NCBI GenBank assembly: GCA_046295175.1
Contig: JBKBNY010000001.1
Span: 186,001-250,000, forward strand
DNA from: JALOLV01 sp046295175
GTDB taxonomy: Bacteria > Bacteroidota > Bacteroidia > Cytophagales > Spirosomataceae
Length of the DNA stretch: 64,000 nucleotides
Reading direction: 5' to 3'
Part shown: piece after piece, positions 35,443 through 44,458 of the stretch
How positions within the stretch are numbered: position 1 is the stretch's first letter
How the letters are laid out: each line of letters opens with the position of its first letter
The notes under the pieces: model-generated
The model's database searches: none
Told to the model about the DNA's origin: nothing
What the model saw: only the letters and a program-made list of their open reading frames with translations
Translations under genes and position numbers: made by a program

Positions 35443-38400
35443 TTAGTTACACCCTGCTATTTTTGCTTCAAAAACACTTCCTGCGTTAGCTTCAAAGCCC
35501 GCATTGAGTATCACCGATTTCCCTGCCTGATAGTTTACACTGGCTGGTGAGATAATCTTATTACTCGCATTGATGCTCGTTACGGCCTTCTTCGTACTCA
35601 TACCCGTTAGATTATTAGTCGGATTCACCAAATTGTAAGTGTTCGGGTGAACCGTCACTTGGCTGATGGCTGGATTACTTACCACCACCTGATTCGATGA
35701 CGCTACTCGTATCAGATATTTTGTCCCTTCCAAGGTATTCTGCGGAATTGTACAACTCAATGTTCCTGTGGTATTTATAGTTCCAACCAGCACCGGTGTG
35801 GCAAAACTTCCCGAAGAATCAGAGAGTTCAACTCTAAATTCGTTACCAATACTGAATGTACCCGAGGTGGCAAAACTTACATCTACCGTACTTCCTGCAC
35901 AAACTGTAGTTTTTGACAGCATCGGTGCATTTATCGTCGCCAAATTACCCACTACCGTAAACCGGATGATTTTCGGTCCGTAGGTGACTCCCCCACCCTT
36001 GTTGTCTTGGGCATAACCCGTTACGGTTAAGGTATAGTTACCCGGAATGAAGTTTCTGCCCCATATATCGCTTCCTGAATTATCGAACAACGCATTCGGA
36101 GCGACATTTTGGAGGATATTCCAATTGAATTCTGGACCTTGAAGATTCATCTCGAAACTTTCTATCGTCACCGACGGACATAAAGAGGGCGTAACCAAAA
36201 CCGATACTTGCTCCGAGATTTGGTTGATTGTCATACCGTCAACCAGATTAAATAATGGTTGGTGAGGATTACCCGATTTTACGTAAATATAGTCCACGAT
36301 TCGGCTTGGGTCGCACGGGTTGACTCCCGTCACAATCACTTCGGTTGTATTACTTGCCGAACACCCGTTTGGAGCTAAAACGGTAAGCGTATAAATTCCA
36401 CCATTCACCGTTAAAGCATTCGGAATGCTTGGCGAAATGGATGTACTACTGAAATTATTTGGCCCCGACCACGAATATGTACCAGCTCCACCGCCAGTTA
36501 AACTAATTGTCTGACCGACTGTATAAGGGCCAGTATTGGTAGCACTAACCACTGGTAATGCTTTTATCTCCAAGTTCGTTATCGAACTTGGGTCTGATTC
36601 ACAACCGTTTAAAGTACATTTTGCTGAAATTGAGTATGTTCCGACTGAATTAAGTGTCAAACTCGTGCCTGTCGAATTATTCGACCAAACTACATTTCCA
36701 GTCGCACAATTTGCCGTTAATGTCAAATTACTTGGTGAACACACCACTAATTGGCTCGGTGGCGTAATAGTCGGCACACTTGGTTTGGCTTTGATTTCTA
36801 AATTCGTTACCGAACTTGGGTCTGATTCACAACCATTCAGTACACATTTGGCTGATATTGAATATGTTCCAACTGAATTAAGTGTCAAACTCGTACCTGT
36901 CGAATTATTCGACCATAAGACTGTACCTGTTGTGCAGTTGGCAGTTAAAGTCAAACTTGCTGGCGAACAAACCACTAATTGACTTGGTGGCGTGATAGTC
37001 GGCACACTTGGTTTGGCTTTGATTTCTAAATTCGTTACCGAACTTGGGTCTGAATCGCAGCCATTCAGTACACATTTGGCTGAAATGGCGTATGTTCCGA
37101 CTGAATTAAGCGTCAAGCTCGTGCCTGTTGAATTATTCGACCAAAGTACCGTTCCACTTACACAAGTTGCCGTTAAGGTCAAACTACTTGGTGAACAAAC
37201 CACTAATTGGCTCGGTGGCGTGATTGTCGGTACGCTTGGTTTGGCTTTTATTTCCAAATTAGTTGTAGAACTTGGGTCTGATTCACAACCATTCAAGGTA
37301 CATTTAGCTGATATTGAATATGTTCCGACTGAATTAAGCGTCAAAATCGTGCCTGTCGAATTATTCGACCAAAGTACAGTTCCACTTGCACAAGTTGCGG
37401 TTAAGGTCAAACTACTTGGTGAACAAACCACTAATTGGCTCGGTGGCGTGATGGTTGGTACGCTTGGTTTGGCTTTTATTTCCAAATTAGTTACCGAACT
37501 GGCGTCTGATTCACAACCATTCAGCACACATTTTGCCGAAATTGAATATGTTCCAACTGAATTAAGCGTCAAACTCGTGCCTGTTGAATTATTCGACCAT
37601 AAAACCGTTCCAGTTGTGCAGTTAGCCGTTAAGGTCAAACTTGCTGGTGAACATACCACTAATTGACTTGGTGGAGTAATGGTCGGTACACTTGGTTTGG
37701 CTTTGATTTCCAAATTTGTCGTACTACTTGCATCTGAGTCACAACCATTTAATACACATTTGGCTGAAATTGAGTAAGTGCCGACTGAGTTAAGCGTCAA
37801 ACTCGTACCTGTTGAATTATTCGACCAAACAACATTTCCACCTGCACAAGTTGCCGTCAGGGTTAACGTACTTGGTGAACAAACCACTAATTGACTTGGT
37901 GGCGTAATTGTCGGAGTAGTTGGTTTAGCTTTGATTTCCAAATTCGTTGCCGAACTGGCGTCTGATTCACAACCATTTAACACACATTTAGCTGATATTG
38001 AATATGTTCCGACTGAATTAAGCGTCAAACTCGTACCAGTCGAATTATTCGACCATAATACTGTACCTGTTGCACAAGTTGCTGTTAAGGTCAAAGTGCT
38101 TGGTGAACAAACCACTAATTGACTTGGTGGCGTAATAGTCGGTACGCTTGGTTTAGCTTTGATTTCCAAATTTGTTGCCGAACTTGGGTCTGACTCACAG
38201 CCATTCAGTACACATTTGGCTGATATTGAGTATGTTCCGACTGAATTAAGCGTCAAACTCGTGCCTGTCGAATTATCCGACCATAAGACTGTACCTGTTG
38301 TGCAATTTGCCGTCAGGGTTAAGTTTGCTGGCGAACAAACTACTAATTGACTTGGTGGAGTAATGGTCGGTACACTTGGTTTGGCTTTGATTTCCAAATT

Positions 38401-41400
38401 CGTTGCCGAACTTGGGTCTGATTCACAACCATTCTGTACACATTTAGCTGATATTGAATATGTGCCAACTGAATTGAGTATCAAACTCGTGCCTGTTGAA
38501 TTATTTGACCACAAAACTGTGCCTGTTGTACAGTTAGCAGTTAAGGTCAAATTACTTGGCGAGCAAACAATCAATTGGCTTGGTGGCGTAACAGTCGGTA
38601 CGCTTGGTTTGGCTTTTATCTCCAAGTTCGTTGTAGAACTTGGGTCTGATTCACAGCCATTCAGTACACATTTGGCTGATATTGAGTATGTTCCGACTGA
38701 ATTAAGTGTCAAACTCGTGCCAGTTGAATTATTCGACCAAAGCACCGTTCCAGTTGCACAAGTTGCCGTTAAGGTCAAAGTACTTGGAGAACAGACAATC
38801 AATTGGCTTGGTGGTGTAATAGTCGGTACGCTTGGTTTGGCTTTTATTTCTAAACTCGTAGTCGAACTTGGGTCTGATTCACAACCGTTCAGTACACATT
38901 TGGCTGAAATTGAATATGTTCCGACTGAATTAAGCATCAAAGTCGTGCCTGTTGAATTATTCGACCAAAGCACCGTTCCAGTTGCACAAGTTGCTGTTAA
39001 GGTCAAATTACTTGGCGAGCATACCACTAATTGACTTGGTGGCGTAATGGTTGGTACACTTGGTTTGGCTTTTATTTCCAAATTCGTTGCCGAACTTGGG
39101 TCTGATTCACAACCATTCTGTACACATTTAGCTGATATTGAATATGTGCCAACTGAATTGAGTGTCAAACTCGTGCCTGTTGAATTATTTGACCACAAAA
39201 CTGTGCCTGTTGTACAAGTAGCCGTTAGTGTCAAAGTCGTTGGCGAACATACCACTAATTGACTCGGTGGCGTAACAGTCGGTACGCTTGGTTTGGCTTT
39301 TATCTCCAAATTCGTTGCCGAACTTGCATCTGATTCACAGCCATTAAATACACATTTGGCTGAGATTGAGTATGTTCCGACTGAATTAAGTGTCAAACTC
39401 GTTCCTGTCGAATTATTCGACCATAATACCGTGCCAGTTGCACAATTTGCGGTTAATGTCAAATTACTTGGCGAACAAACCACTAATTGGCTTGGCGGCG
39501 TAATTGCCGGTACACTCGGTTTGGCATTTACAGTTAAAATATTACTCGTTGCTACCAAGGCAGTCTCACAAGTAGCAGTTTTACAACTGGCATAAAAAGT
39601 TTGGTTTGCTCCAACTGGTGCAATATAACTGAATGAACTTCCCGTACCGAGAGCAGTACCACCCGTTGCAGAATTATACCAATTGACCGTTCCGCTCGTG
39701 CAAGTTGCTTGTAAGTTTACACTCGTGCCTTGACAAACTGTTGTTTGGCTTATCGAAACGGCAGTTGGAGAAGTGATTGGTGAACTTTGCAATTCATAAG
39801 CACCCATATCAACTACTCCATTATTAAAGATACGTGGATTATTAGCTAAATCTACTCCAGAAACACCTAAATTATTGCCTGAATTGATAGCAGGTGAGCA
39901 GATTTGTAAAGAAAAATCTCCAGCAGCAGTATTTACAAATAATGGGTTTGCATCAAGTACTCCACCGGCATTGTTGATGATAGTATTTATCCCAATAACA
40001 CCGATGGAGGAAGTTCCTCCTTTTAAAATACTATTTGAAATATTAAGAGTTGAAGCAGACATATAAATTTCATTGCCATCTCTGGCAGCACTGTTGTTCC
40101 ACAGTATAGAATTATTAATATTCAATGTAGGATTTCCCGAATTAGCAACAGCATTAATAGCTCCAGCCCATCCTGAGCTTTGATTATTGGTAAAAGTACA
40201 GTTATTTATATTAAGGGTAACATTAGACAATCCATTTATGGCTCCCCCAGATGAAAAATCACTATTAGTGTTTACTATATTATTGTAAAACAGGCAATTA
40301 GTAAAAGTAGGAGATACAGAAGTTGAGTTCAGATTACCTTCAACCGCAACAGCTCCACCACTTCCAGCAATGTTGTTTCTAAATATACAATTTGCAAAAA
40401 TAGGGCTACACACACCATTATTGCCCATTAAAAAAGCTCCTCCCCCATTTTGCTCAATGTCAGCATAACTTCCTGTTATTGCGAACCCGTTAAGTACAGC
40501 AGTGTTAGTGGTTGTATTGCCACAATAAATAACATGGTAACTATTGTCATTGACCGTTGATAAATTTCCAATTTCACCACTTAGTATTGTTTCGTTGGCT
40601 GAGGGGTTACGATTGGCTAATGTACCTGAGCCATCATTCGGGAAGCCACCATAAATGGTTACGCCATTAATTAAATTAAATGAAACTGAACGTGTAGAAG
40701 CATGGGGCTTATAAGTACCTTTGGCCACCCAGATTTCGGTCACGCAGGTATTTGCACGGGCATAGCTGAGAGCTGCCTGTAAATCGGTGAAAGCATTAAC
40801 CCAAGAAGTGCCATTGTTTGCTCCTGCGGTGGCTGAGGCGTTTACGTAAAGGCGAGAGGGATTGCCTTGGTATTCATAGGCTCCTATATCTACTGTACCA
40901 CCATTAAAAATACGTGGGCTTCCTGCAATATCCGAAGTAGTAGTATTGAATGAATTATTACCTGCATTGACAGCCGGCGAACACATACTTAGCGATAAGC
41001 CATCATCGGCAGTACCATATACATTATCTGACCCTGCAAGATTAGCGGGATTGAGTAGAAAAGCATTAGCTGTTGCCGCTATGATATTACCCCCACCATC
41101 AATTGAACCGTTGGGGATTGAACTCACCACACTGTTAGATATGGATGCACCGCCGAAAGCTATCAAATTTCCTGTTGCAATACAGTTTTGAATAACATTC
41201 TGACCGCCGAACCCAAATATTGCAGGAGTAGAATTATTAAAAAACGTACAGTTAATAAAACTTCCGTTTTGTGATACATTGCCACGACTAATTATCCCAA
41301 ATTGCGAAGAACTATTATTGGCAAAAACCGTATTCAATACCTCAACGTTTGAATCACCATCAACTGCACTATACCTTTGAGATGAATTATTAAGAATAAA

Positions 41401-43278
41401 CGAGTTCCGAAGATTTAAATATGCTCTCCCCGCTCCATTTAGATAGCTGATATACATCGCAGCTCCACGGAAGTTAGAAAGATTATTACGAACAGTACAC
41501 TGGTTTATATTTAAGGTGGCATTATTTGTGTAAACCAAAATACCTGCACCATAATCTAACGAAATTTGATTACTATTCCCTCGTTCCACAATAAACCCAT
41601 CAAGTGTGGCTTCTCCTGCTTCATTAAAAGACACCACATGATAAGAATTGTCATTGTAATTTGTAAAACCACTACCATCGTTTTGTAGTAAGTCGCCACT
41701 CAAAATGGTTTCGTTAACTTTGGGGTTACGGTTGGCTAATGTACCCGAGCCATCATTCGGGAAGCCACCATAAATGGTTACGCCATTAATTAAATTAAAT
41801 GAAACTGAACGTGTAGAAGCATGGGGCTTATAAGTACCTTTGGCTACCCATATTTCAGTCAAATTAGTTTTACAAGGATAATTCAAAGCCGATTGTAGGT
41901 CTGTAAAGGCATTTGCCCAATCTAAGCCTGTATTATTTCCTGCGGTGGCTGAGGCGTTTACGTAGAGGCGAGTGGGTAAAATATTCACCGTCAATGTATT
42001 ACTCGTTGCCACCAAGGCAGTCTCACAAGTAGCAGTCTTACAACTGGCATAAAACGTTTGGTTTGCTCCCACAGGTGCAATATAACTGAACGAAGCTCCT
42101 GTACCCAAAGCAGTACCGCCCGTTGAGGTGTTATACCAATTGACAGTTCCGCTCGTGCAAGTTGCTTGTAAATTTACGCTTGTGCCTGGGCAGGCAGTTG
42201 TTTGGCTTATCGAAACGGCAGTGGGAGAAGGAACTGCTGTACCATGATACTCAAAAGCACCCATATCAACTACCCCATTATTAAAGATACGTGGATTATT
42301 AGCTAAATCTACTCCCGAAATACCTGTATTGTCGCCTGCATTGATGGCTGGTGAACATTGTTGTAACGAAAAATCGCCCCCAGAAGCATTGGTAAACAAT
42401 GGGTTTGTATTCAAATTACCTATGCCACTATATCCACCCTGCACATTAGAATAAGTTACGTCTGCGGTAGCACCTTGATTATTAAAAATAAAGCCTTCAC
42501 CCATAGAACCAATATTACCCCAAAAAATACAGTTTCGAATTATATAGTTGGTACTGCCATAAAAATTATTCCCAGCTAATGCTCCACCTAAAGTAACTGC
42601 CGTATTGCTAACGAACGTACAGTTTGTAAGAACAGGGCTTCCCACTTCTGTCCACATTCCTCCACCCTGTCTGCCGGTATTTTCTTTAAAAATACAGTTT
42701 ATGAATGTTGGAGAGCCATTATTATTTGCAATACCCCCTCCATGATAAGCAGAATAATTATTTCGAATAATACAATTTCTAAATGTTGGAGAAGAACTAT
42801 TATTCCAAACTCCACCACCTTGATTACCATTGAATTGTGTTGGCTGGTATGAATCACAGATAGTAACACCATCCAGCACGGCAGTACTGTTGAGATTGGC
42901 ATTATAAATTATGCGGTATGTGTTATCCGTTAAGCCAATAGTACCTATATCTCCACTTAAGATGGTTTGACGGGTTACCCAGTTCCGTTGTGAAAGTTGA
43001 GTTTCTGTACCAGCAAAACCTCCATAAATGGCAACTCCATTCTTCATAGAAAATGAAATTGTTCTATCAGTACCCGATGTCGGCTTGTAAGTACCAGCGG
43101 CTACCCACACTTGTTGCACACCAGAGGCGTTTATCATCGCCTGTAAATTGCTGGAGGCATTGGCCCAAGAACTACCATCGCCACTGCCCGATGCCACGGG
43201 TCTTACATAACGAATCGACTGAGCGTAAGTAAAACTTAGGCTCAGCAATAGAAATAAGAAAGTAAATTTGGTTCTCAT
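35443..43278 (-). CDS. Giant secreted beta-helix and Ig-like repeat surface protein (2611 aa)
   Basis: A Sec signal (RTKFTFLFLLLSLSFTYAQ) precedes a parallel beta-helix region (about 20-345, with the opening RYVRPVASGSGDGSSW), an Ig-like module (about 350-433) and two more beta-helix regions (about 434-810 and 811-1170). A second copy of the Ig-like module follows (VSISQTT...NLQATC), then 13 tandem 76-residue repeats (1252-2239) and a PKD-like region. The C terminus, with NYQAGKSVILNAGFEANAGS, is the 3-coathanger stack type found on exported Bacteroidota proteins. It is probably a type IX-exported adhesin or glycan-binding protein. No catalytic motif is visible. It starts 19 bp after the LytTR stop, so it is likely the last gene of that operon. 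Confidence 0.9.
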   Translation of the reverse strand: MRTKFTFLFLLLSLSFTYAQSIRYVRPVASGSGDGSSWANASSNLQAMINASGVQQVWVAAGTYKPTSGTDRTISFSMKNGVAIYGGFAGTETQLSQRNWVTRQTILSGDIGTIGLTDNTYRIIYNANLNSTAVLDGVTICDSYQPTQFNGNQGGGVWNNSSSPTFRNCIIRNNYSAYHGGGIANNNGSPTFINCIFKENTGRQGGGMWTEVGSPVLTNCTFVSNTAVTLGGALAGNNFYGSTNYIIRNCIFWGNIGSMGEGFIFNNQGATADVTYSNVQGGYSGIGNLNTNPLFTNASGGDFSLQQCSPAINAGDNTGISGVDLANNPRIFNNGVVDMGAFEYHGTAVPSPTAVSISQTTACPGTSVNLQATCTSGTVNWYNTSTGGTALGTGASFSYIAPVGANQTFYASCKTATCETALVATSNTLTVNILPTRLYVNASATAGNNTGLDWANAFTDLQSALNYPCKTNLTEIWVAKGTYKPHASTRSVSFNLINGVTIYGGFPNDGSGTLANRNPKVNETILSGDLLQNDGSGFTNYNDNSYHVVSFNEAGEATLDGFIVERGNSNQISLDYGAGILVYTNNATLNINQCTVRNNLSNFRGAAMYISYLNGAGRAYLNLRNSFILNNSSQRYSAVDGDSNVEVLNTVFANNSSSQFGIISRGNVSQNGSFINCTFFNNSTPAIFGFGGQNVIQNCIATGNLIAFGGASISNSVVSSIPNGSIDGGGNIIAATANAFLLNPANLAGSDNVYGTADDGLSLSMCSPAVNAGNNSFNTTTSDIAGSPRIFNGGTVDIGAYEYQGNPSRLYVNASATAGANNGTSWVNAFTDLQAALSYARANTCVTEIWVAKGTYKPHASTRSVSFNLINGVTIYGGFPNDGSGTLANRNPSANETILSGEIGNLSTVNDNSYHVIYCGNTTTNTAVLNGFAITGSYADIEQNGGGAFLMGNNGVCSPIFANCIFRNNIAGSGGAVAVEGNLNSTSVSPTFTNCLFYNNIVNTNSDFSSGGAINGLSNVTLNINNCTFTNNQSSGWAGAINAVANSGNPTLNINNSILWNNSAARDGNEIYMSASTLNISNSILKGGTSSIGVIGINTIINNAGGVLDANPLFVNTAAGDFSLQICSPAINSGNNLGVSGVDLANNPRIFNNGVVDMGAYELQSSPITSPTAVSISQTTVCQGTSVNLQATCTSGTVNWYNSATGGTALGTGSSFSYIAPVGANQTFYASCKTATCETALVATSNILTVNAKPSVPAITPPSQLVVCSPSNLTLTANCATGTVLWSNNSTGTSLTLNSVGTYSISAKCVFNGCESDASSATNLEIKAKPSVPTVTPPSQLVVCSPTTLTLTATCTTGTVLWSNNSTGTSLTLNSVGTYSISAKCVQNGCESDPSSATNLEIKAKPSVPTITPPSQLVVCSPSNLTLTATCATGTVLWSNNSTGTTLMLNSVGTYSISAKCVLNGCESDPSSTTSLEIKAKPSVPTITPPSQLIVCSPSTLTLTATCATGTVLWSNNSTGTSLTLNSVGTYSISAKCVLNGCESDPSSTTNLEIKAKPSVPTVTPPSQLIVCSPSNLTLTANCTTGTVLWSNNSTGTSLILNSVGTYSISAKCVQNGCESDPSSATNLEIKAKPSVPTITPPSQLVVCSPANLTLTANCTTGTVLWSDNSTGTSLTLNSVGTYSISAKCVLNGCESDPSSATNLEIKAKPSVPTITPPSQLVVCSPSTLTLTATCATGTVLWSNNSTGTSLTLNSVGTYSISAKCVLNGCESDASSATNLEIKAKPTTPTITPPSQLVVCSPSTLTLTATCAGGNVVWSNNSTGTSLTLNSVGTYSISAKCVLNGCDSDASSTTNLEIKAKPSVPTITPPSQLVVCSPASLTLTANCTTGTVLWSNNSTGTSLTLNSVGTYSISAKCVLNGCESDASSVTNLEIKAKPSVPTITPPSQLVVCSPSSLTLTATCASGTVLWSNNSTGTILTLNSVGTYSISAKCTLNGCESDPSSTTNLEIKAKPSVPTITPPSQLVVCSPSSLTLTATCVSGTVLWSNNSTGTSLTLNSVGTYAISAKCVLNGCDSDPSSVTNLEIKAKPSVPTITPPSQLVVCSPASLTLTANCTTGTVLWSNNSTGTSLTLNSVGTYSISAKCVLNGCESDPSSVTNLEIKAKPSVPTITPPSQLVVCSPSNLTLTANCATGNVVWSNNSTGTSLTLNSVGTYSISAKCTLNGCESDPSSITNLEIKALPVVSATNTGPYTVGQTISLTGGGAGTYSWSGPNNFSSTSISPSIPNALTVNGGIYTLTVLAPNGCSASNTTEVIVTGVNPCDPSRIVDYIYVKSGNPHQPLFNLVDGMTINQISEQVSVLVTPSLCPSVTIESFEMNLQGPEFNWNILQNVAPNALFDNSGSDIWGRNFIPGNYTLTVTGYAQDNKGGGVTYGPKIIRFTVVGNLATINAPMLSKTTVCAGSTVDVSFATSGTFSIGNEFRVELSDSSGSFATPVLVGTINTTGTLSCTIPQNTLEGTKYLIRVASSNQVVVSNPAISQVTVHPNTYNLVNPTNNLTGMSTKKAVTSINASNKIISPASVNYQAGKSVILNAGFEANAGSVFEAKIAGCN
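36562..39525 (-). repeat. Thirteen tandem 228-bp coding repeats
   Basis: Exactly 13 x 228 bp, in frame inside the giant gene. Each unit encodes 76 residues beginning AKPSVPTITPPSQL, with four Cys (CSP, TC/NC, AKC, NGC) and GTVLWSNNSTGTSLTLNSVG. The copies differ at only a few positions, which points to recent duplication or continuing homogenisation. Confidence 0.97.
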
Positions 43279-43297
43279 GTATTTATTTTTCAGGTTA

Positions 43298-43627
43298 TTA
43301 CTTATTTAGGTTAGTTTTGATTAGAGCGTCCATTAATGAATTCAATCGTCGTCTCGAAACCACCACCGAGTGCTGGTCTTTGATTTTTAGTCTCAAAAAA
43401 GACTCTTCAAACTCAGCATAGTGCAGGTTGATAAAAAATGAGCGATTGGGGCGAAAGAAATACTTGCACTCGGCAAAACGGTCTTCGATTTTCTTGAGGT
43501 TGGTCGAAACCAGTAGTTTTTCCCCATTCTCGAAGTGGACGTACGTGTAATTAACATCTGCTTCAAAATAGACCACTTCTGCGGGAGAAACTTTTTTTCG
43601 ACCTCCGATACTTATCACTTTTTCCAT
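43298..43627 (-). CDS. LytTR-domain DNA-binding protein
   Basis: The 109-residue protein is an almost bare LytTR domain: VISIGGRKKVSPAEVVYFEADVNYTYVHF, then FRPNRSFFINLHYAEFE and VVVSRRRLNSLMDAL. No receiver domain is present. The ATG at 43627 is preferred because it avoids overlap with the upstream gene, whose stop is at 43644; an extension to 43693 is possible. It lies between an NTF2-like lipoprotein gene (16 bp) and the giant surface-protein gene (19 bp), so it is probably a regulator of its own operon. Confidence 0.87.
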   Translation of the reverse strand: MEKVISIGGRKKVSPAEVVYFEADVNYTYVHFENGEKLLVSTNLKKIEDRFAECKYFFRPNRSFFINLHYAEFEESFLRLKIKDQHSVVVSRRRLNSLMDALIKTNLNK

Positions 43628-43643
43628 AGCTTTTTGGGTTTGT

Positions 43644-44177
43644 TTAGTTTTGGGTAAAATCTGTTTTATTCTGAAAGGCATAATATCTATCAATCATTTT
43701 TGATTTATTGAAATGAAAACAGTAATTCATTTTTAATGTAGAGCTACTACCATCGGTATAGATTACTTTTCCTTGAAAGAGCGAAAAAACATACACCCCC
43801 GATAAATCGGTAAACTTCATGGCTTTCTGGCTACTGATGGGTACTTGGGTAAAATTTGAGCATTTTAGTGCCTGTACTTTGTTTTTGTTTTTCCAGTTTT
43901 GCCATGCCTCAATAGCTGCCAACTTACCAACTACTACCGATTGTGAGGTATCGTCGGGTAGTTCAAACTGCACATCATCGGCCAGCATCTTGCTCCAAGA
44001 AACCAAGTCAAAATCAGTTTGGTAGGTGATAGTTTTCTCGGCCAATACGGCGTAGTCTTGCGTAGCAATACTGAGGCTATCGGTGGTCTTGTGTTCGGTA
44101 TTTTGGCAAGCCCAAAGGCCTACAAAAAGCAAAGCGTATATAAGTAAAAAGTAGGGGGTTCGTTGCAGCATTTTCAT
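43644..44177 (-). CDS. NTF2/SnoaL-like lipoprotein
   Basis: The 177-residue product has a lipoprotein signal (YALLFVGLWACQN). Its mature part fits an NTF2/SnoaL-like cone: YQTDFDLVSWSKMLADDVQFELPD, then VVGKLAAIEAWQNW and a C-terminal FHFNKSKMIDRYYAF. The start at 44177 is chosen over TTG codons at 44204-44207. It is first of three genes with LytTR and the giant surface protein. It may sense a ligand in the periplasm, but nothing shows this directly. Confidence 0.75.
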   Translation of the reverse strand: MKMLQRTPYFLLIYALLFVGLWACQNTEHKTTDSLSIATQDYAVLAEKTITYQTDFDLVSWSKMLADDVQFELPDDTSQSVVVGKLAAIEAWQNWKNKNKVQALKCSNFTQVPISSQKAMKFTDLSGVYVFSLFQGKVIYTDGSSSTLKMNYCFHFNKSKMIDRYYAFQNKTDFTQN

Positions 44178-44239
44178 AAGGGAATTTGAATGAAACTGAT
44201 ACAACAAAGTTCGGTAGAGTAGGTTTTTTTATGTTTGCC

Positions 44240-44302
44240 TATTTGGCCAAAGACTTAGGCTATTTGACCAAAAACTTAGATTATTTGACCAAAACTTGTG
44301 TT
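44240..44302 (-). promoter_or_regulatory. Three 21-bp direct repeats upstream of the LytTR/giant-protein operon
   Basis: Units starting at 44240, 44261 and 44282 read TATTTGGCCAAAGACTTAGG, TATTTGACCAAAAACTTAGA and TATTTGACCAAAACTTGTGT on the plus strand. The period of 21 bp (two helical turns) and the position 63-125 bp before the start codon suit LytTR or AraC half-sites. Confidence 0.72.
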
Positions 44303-44390
44303 ATTTATTTAGATATGTAGTTTTTGGCCCTAAATCGGGCATCACATCATTCGGATTGGGAGATTTTTCTATCTATTTCTAAAATAAAAA

Positions 44391-44422
44391 AAGTCGGTTG
44401 AGAAAACCCTCTCAACCGACTT
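44391..44422 (-). terminator. Terminator of the AraC-TPR gene
   Basis: AAGTCGGTTGAGA (44391-44403) and TCTCAACCGACTT (44410-44422) form a perfect 13-bp stem with a 6-nt loop and a T-run on the minus strand, 36 bp after the stop at 44459. Confidence 0.92.
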
Positions 44423-44458
44423 CAAAAATCTTTTTTTACGATATATTTTTCACCTTTT

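Noticed and set aside
36536..39595. Long plus-strand open frames opposite the giant gene
   Set aside because: They are antisense shadows of the 228-bp repeats; their repetitive translation follows entirely from the minus-strand repeat codons and has no start context or family match.
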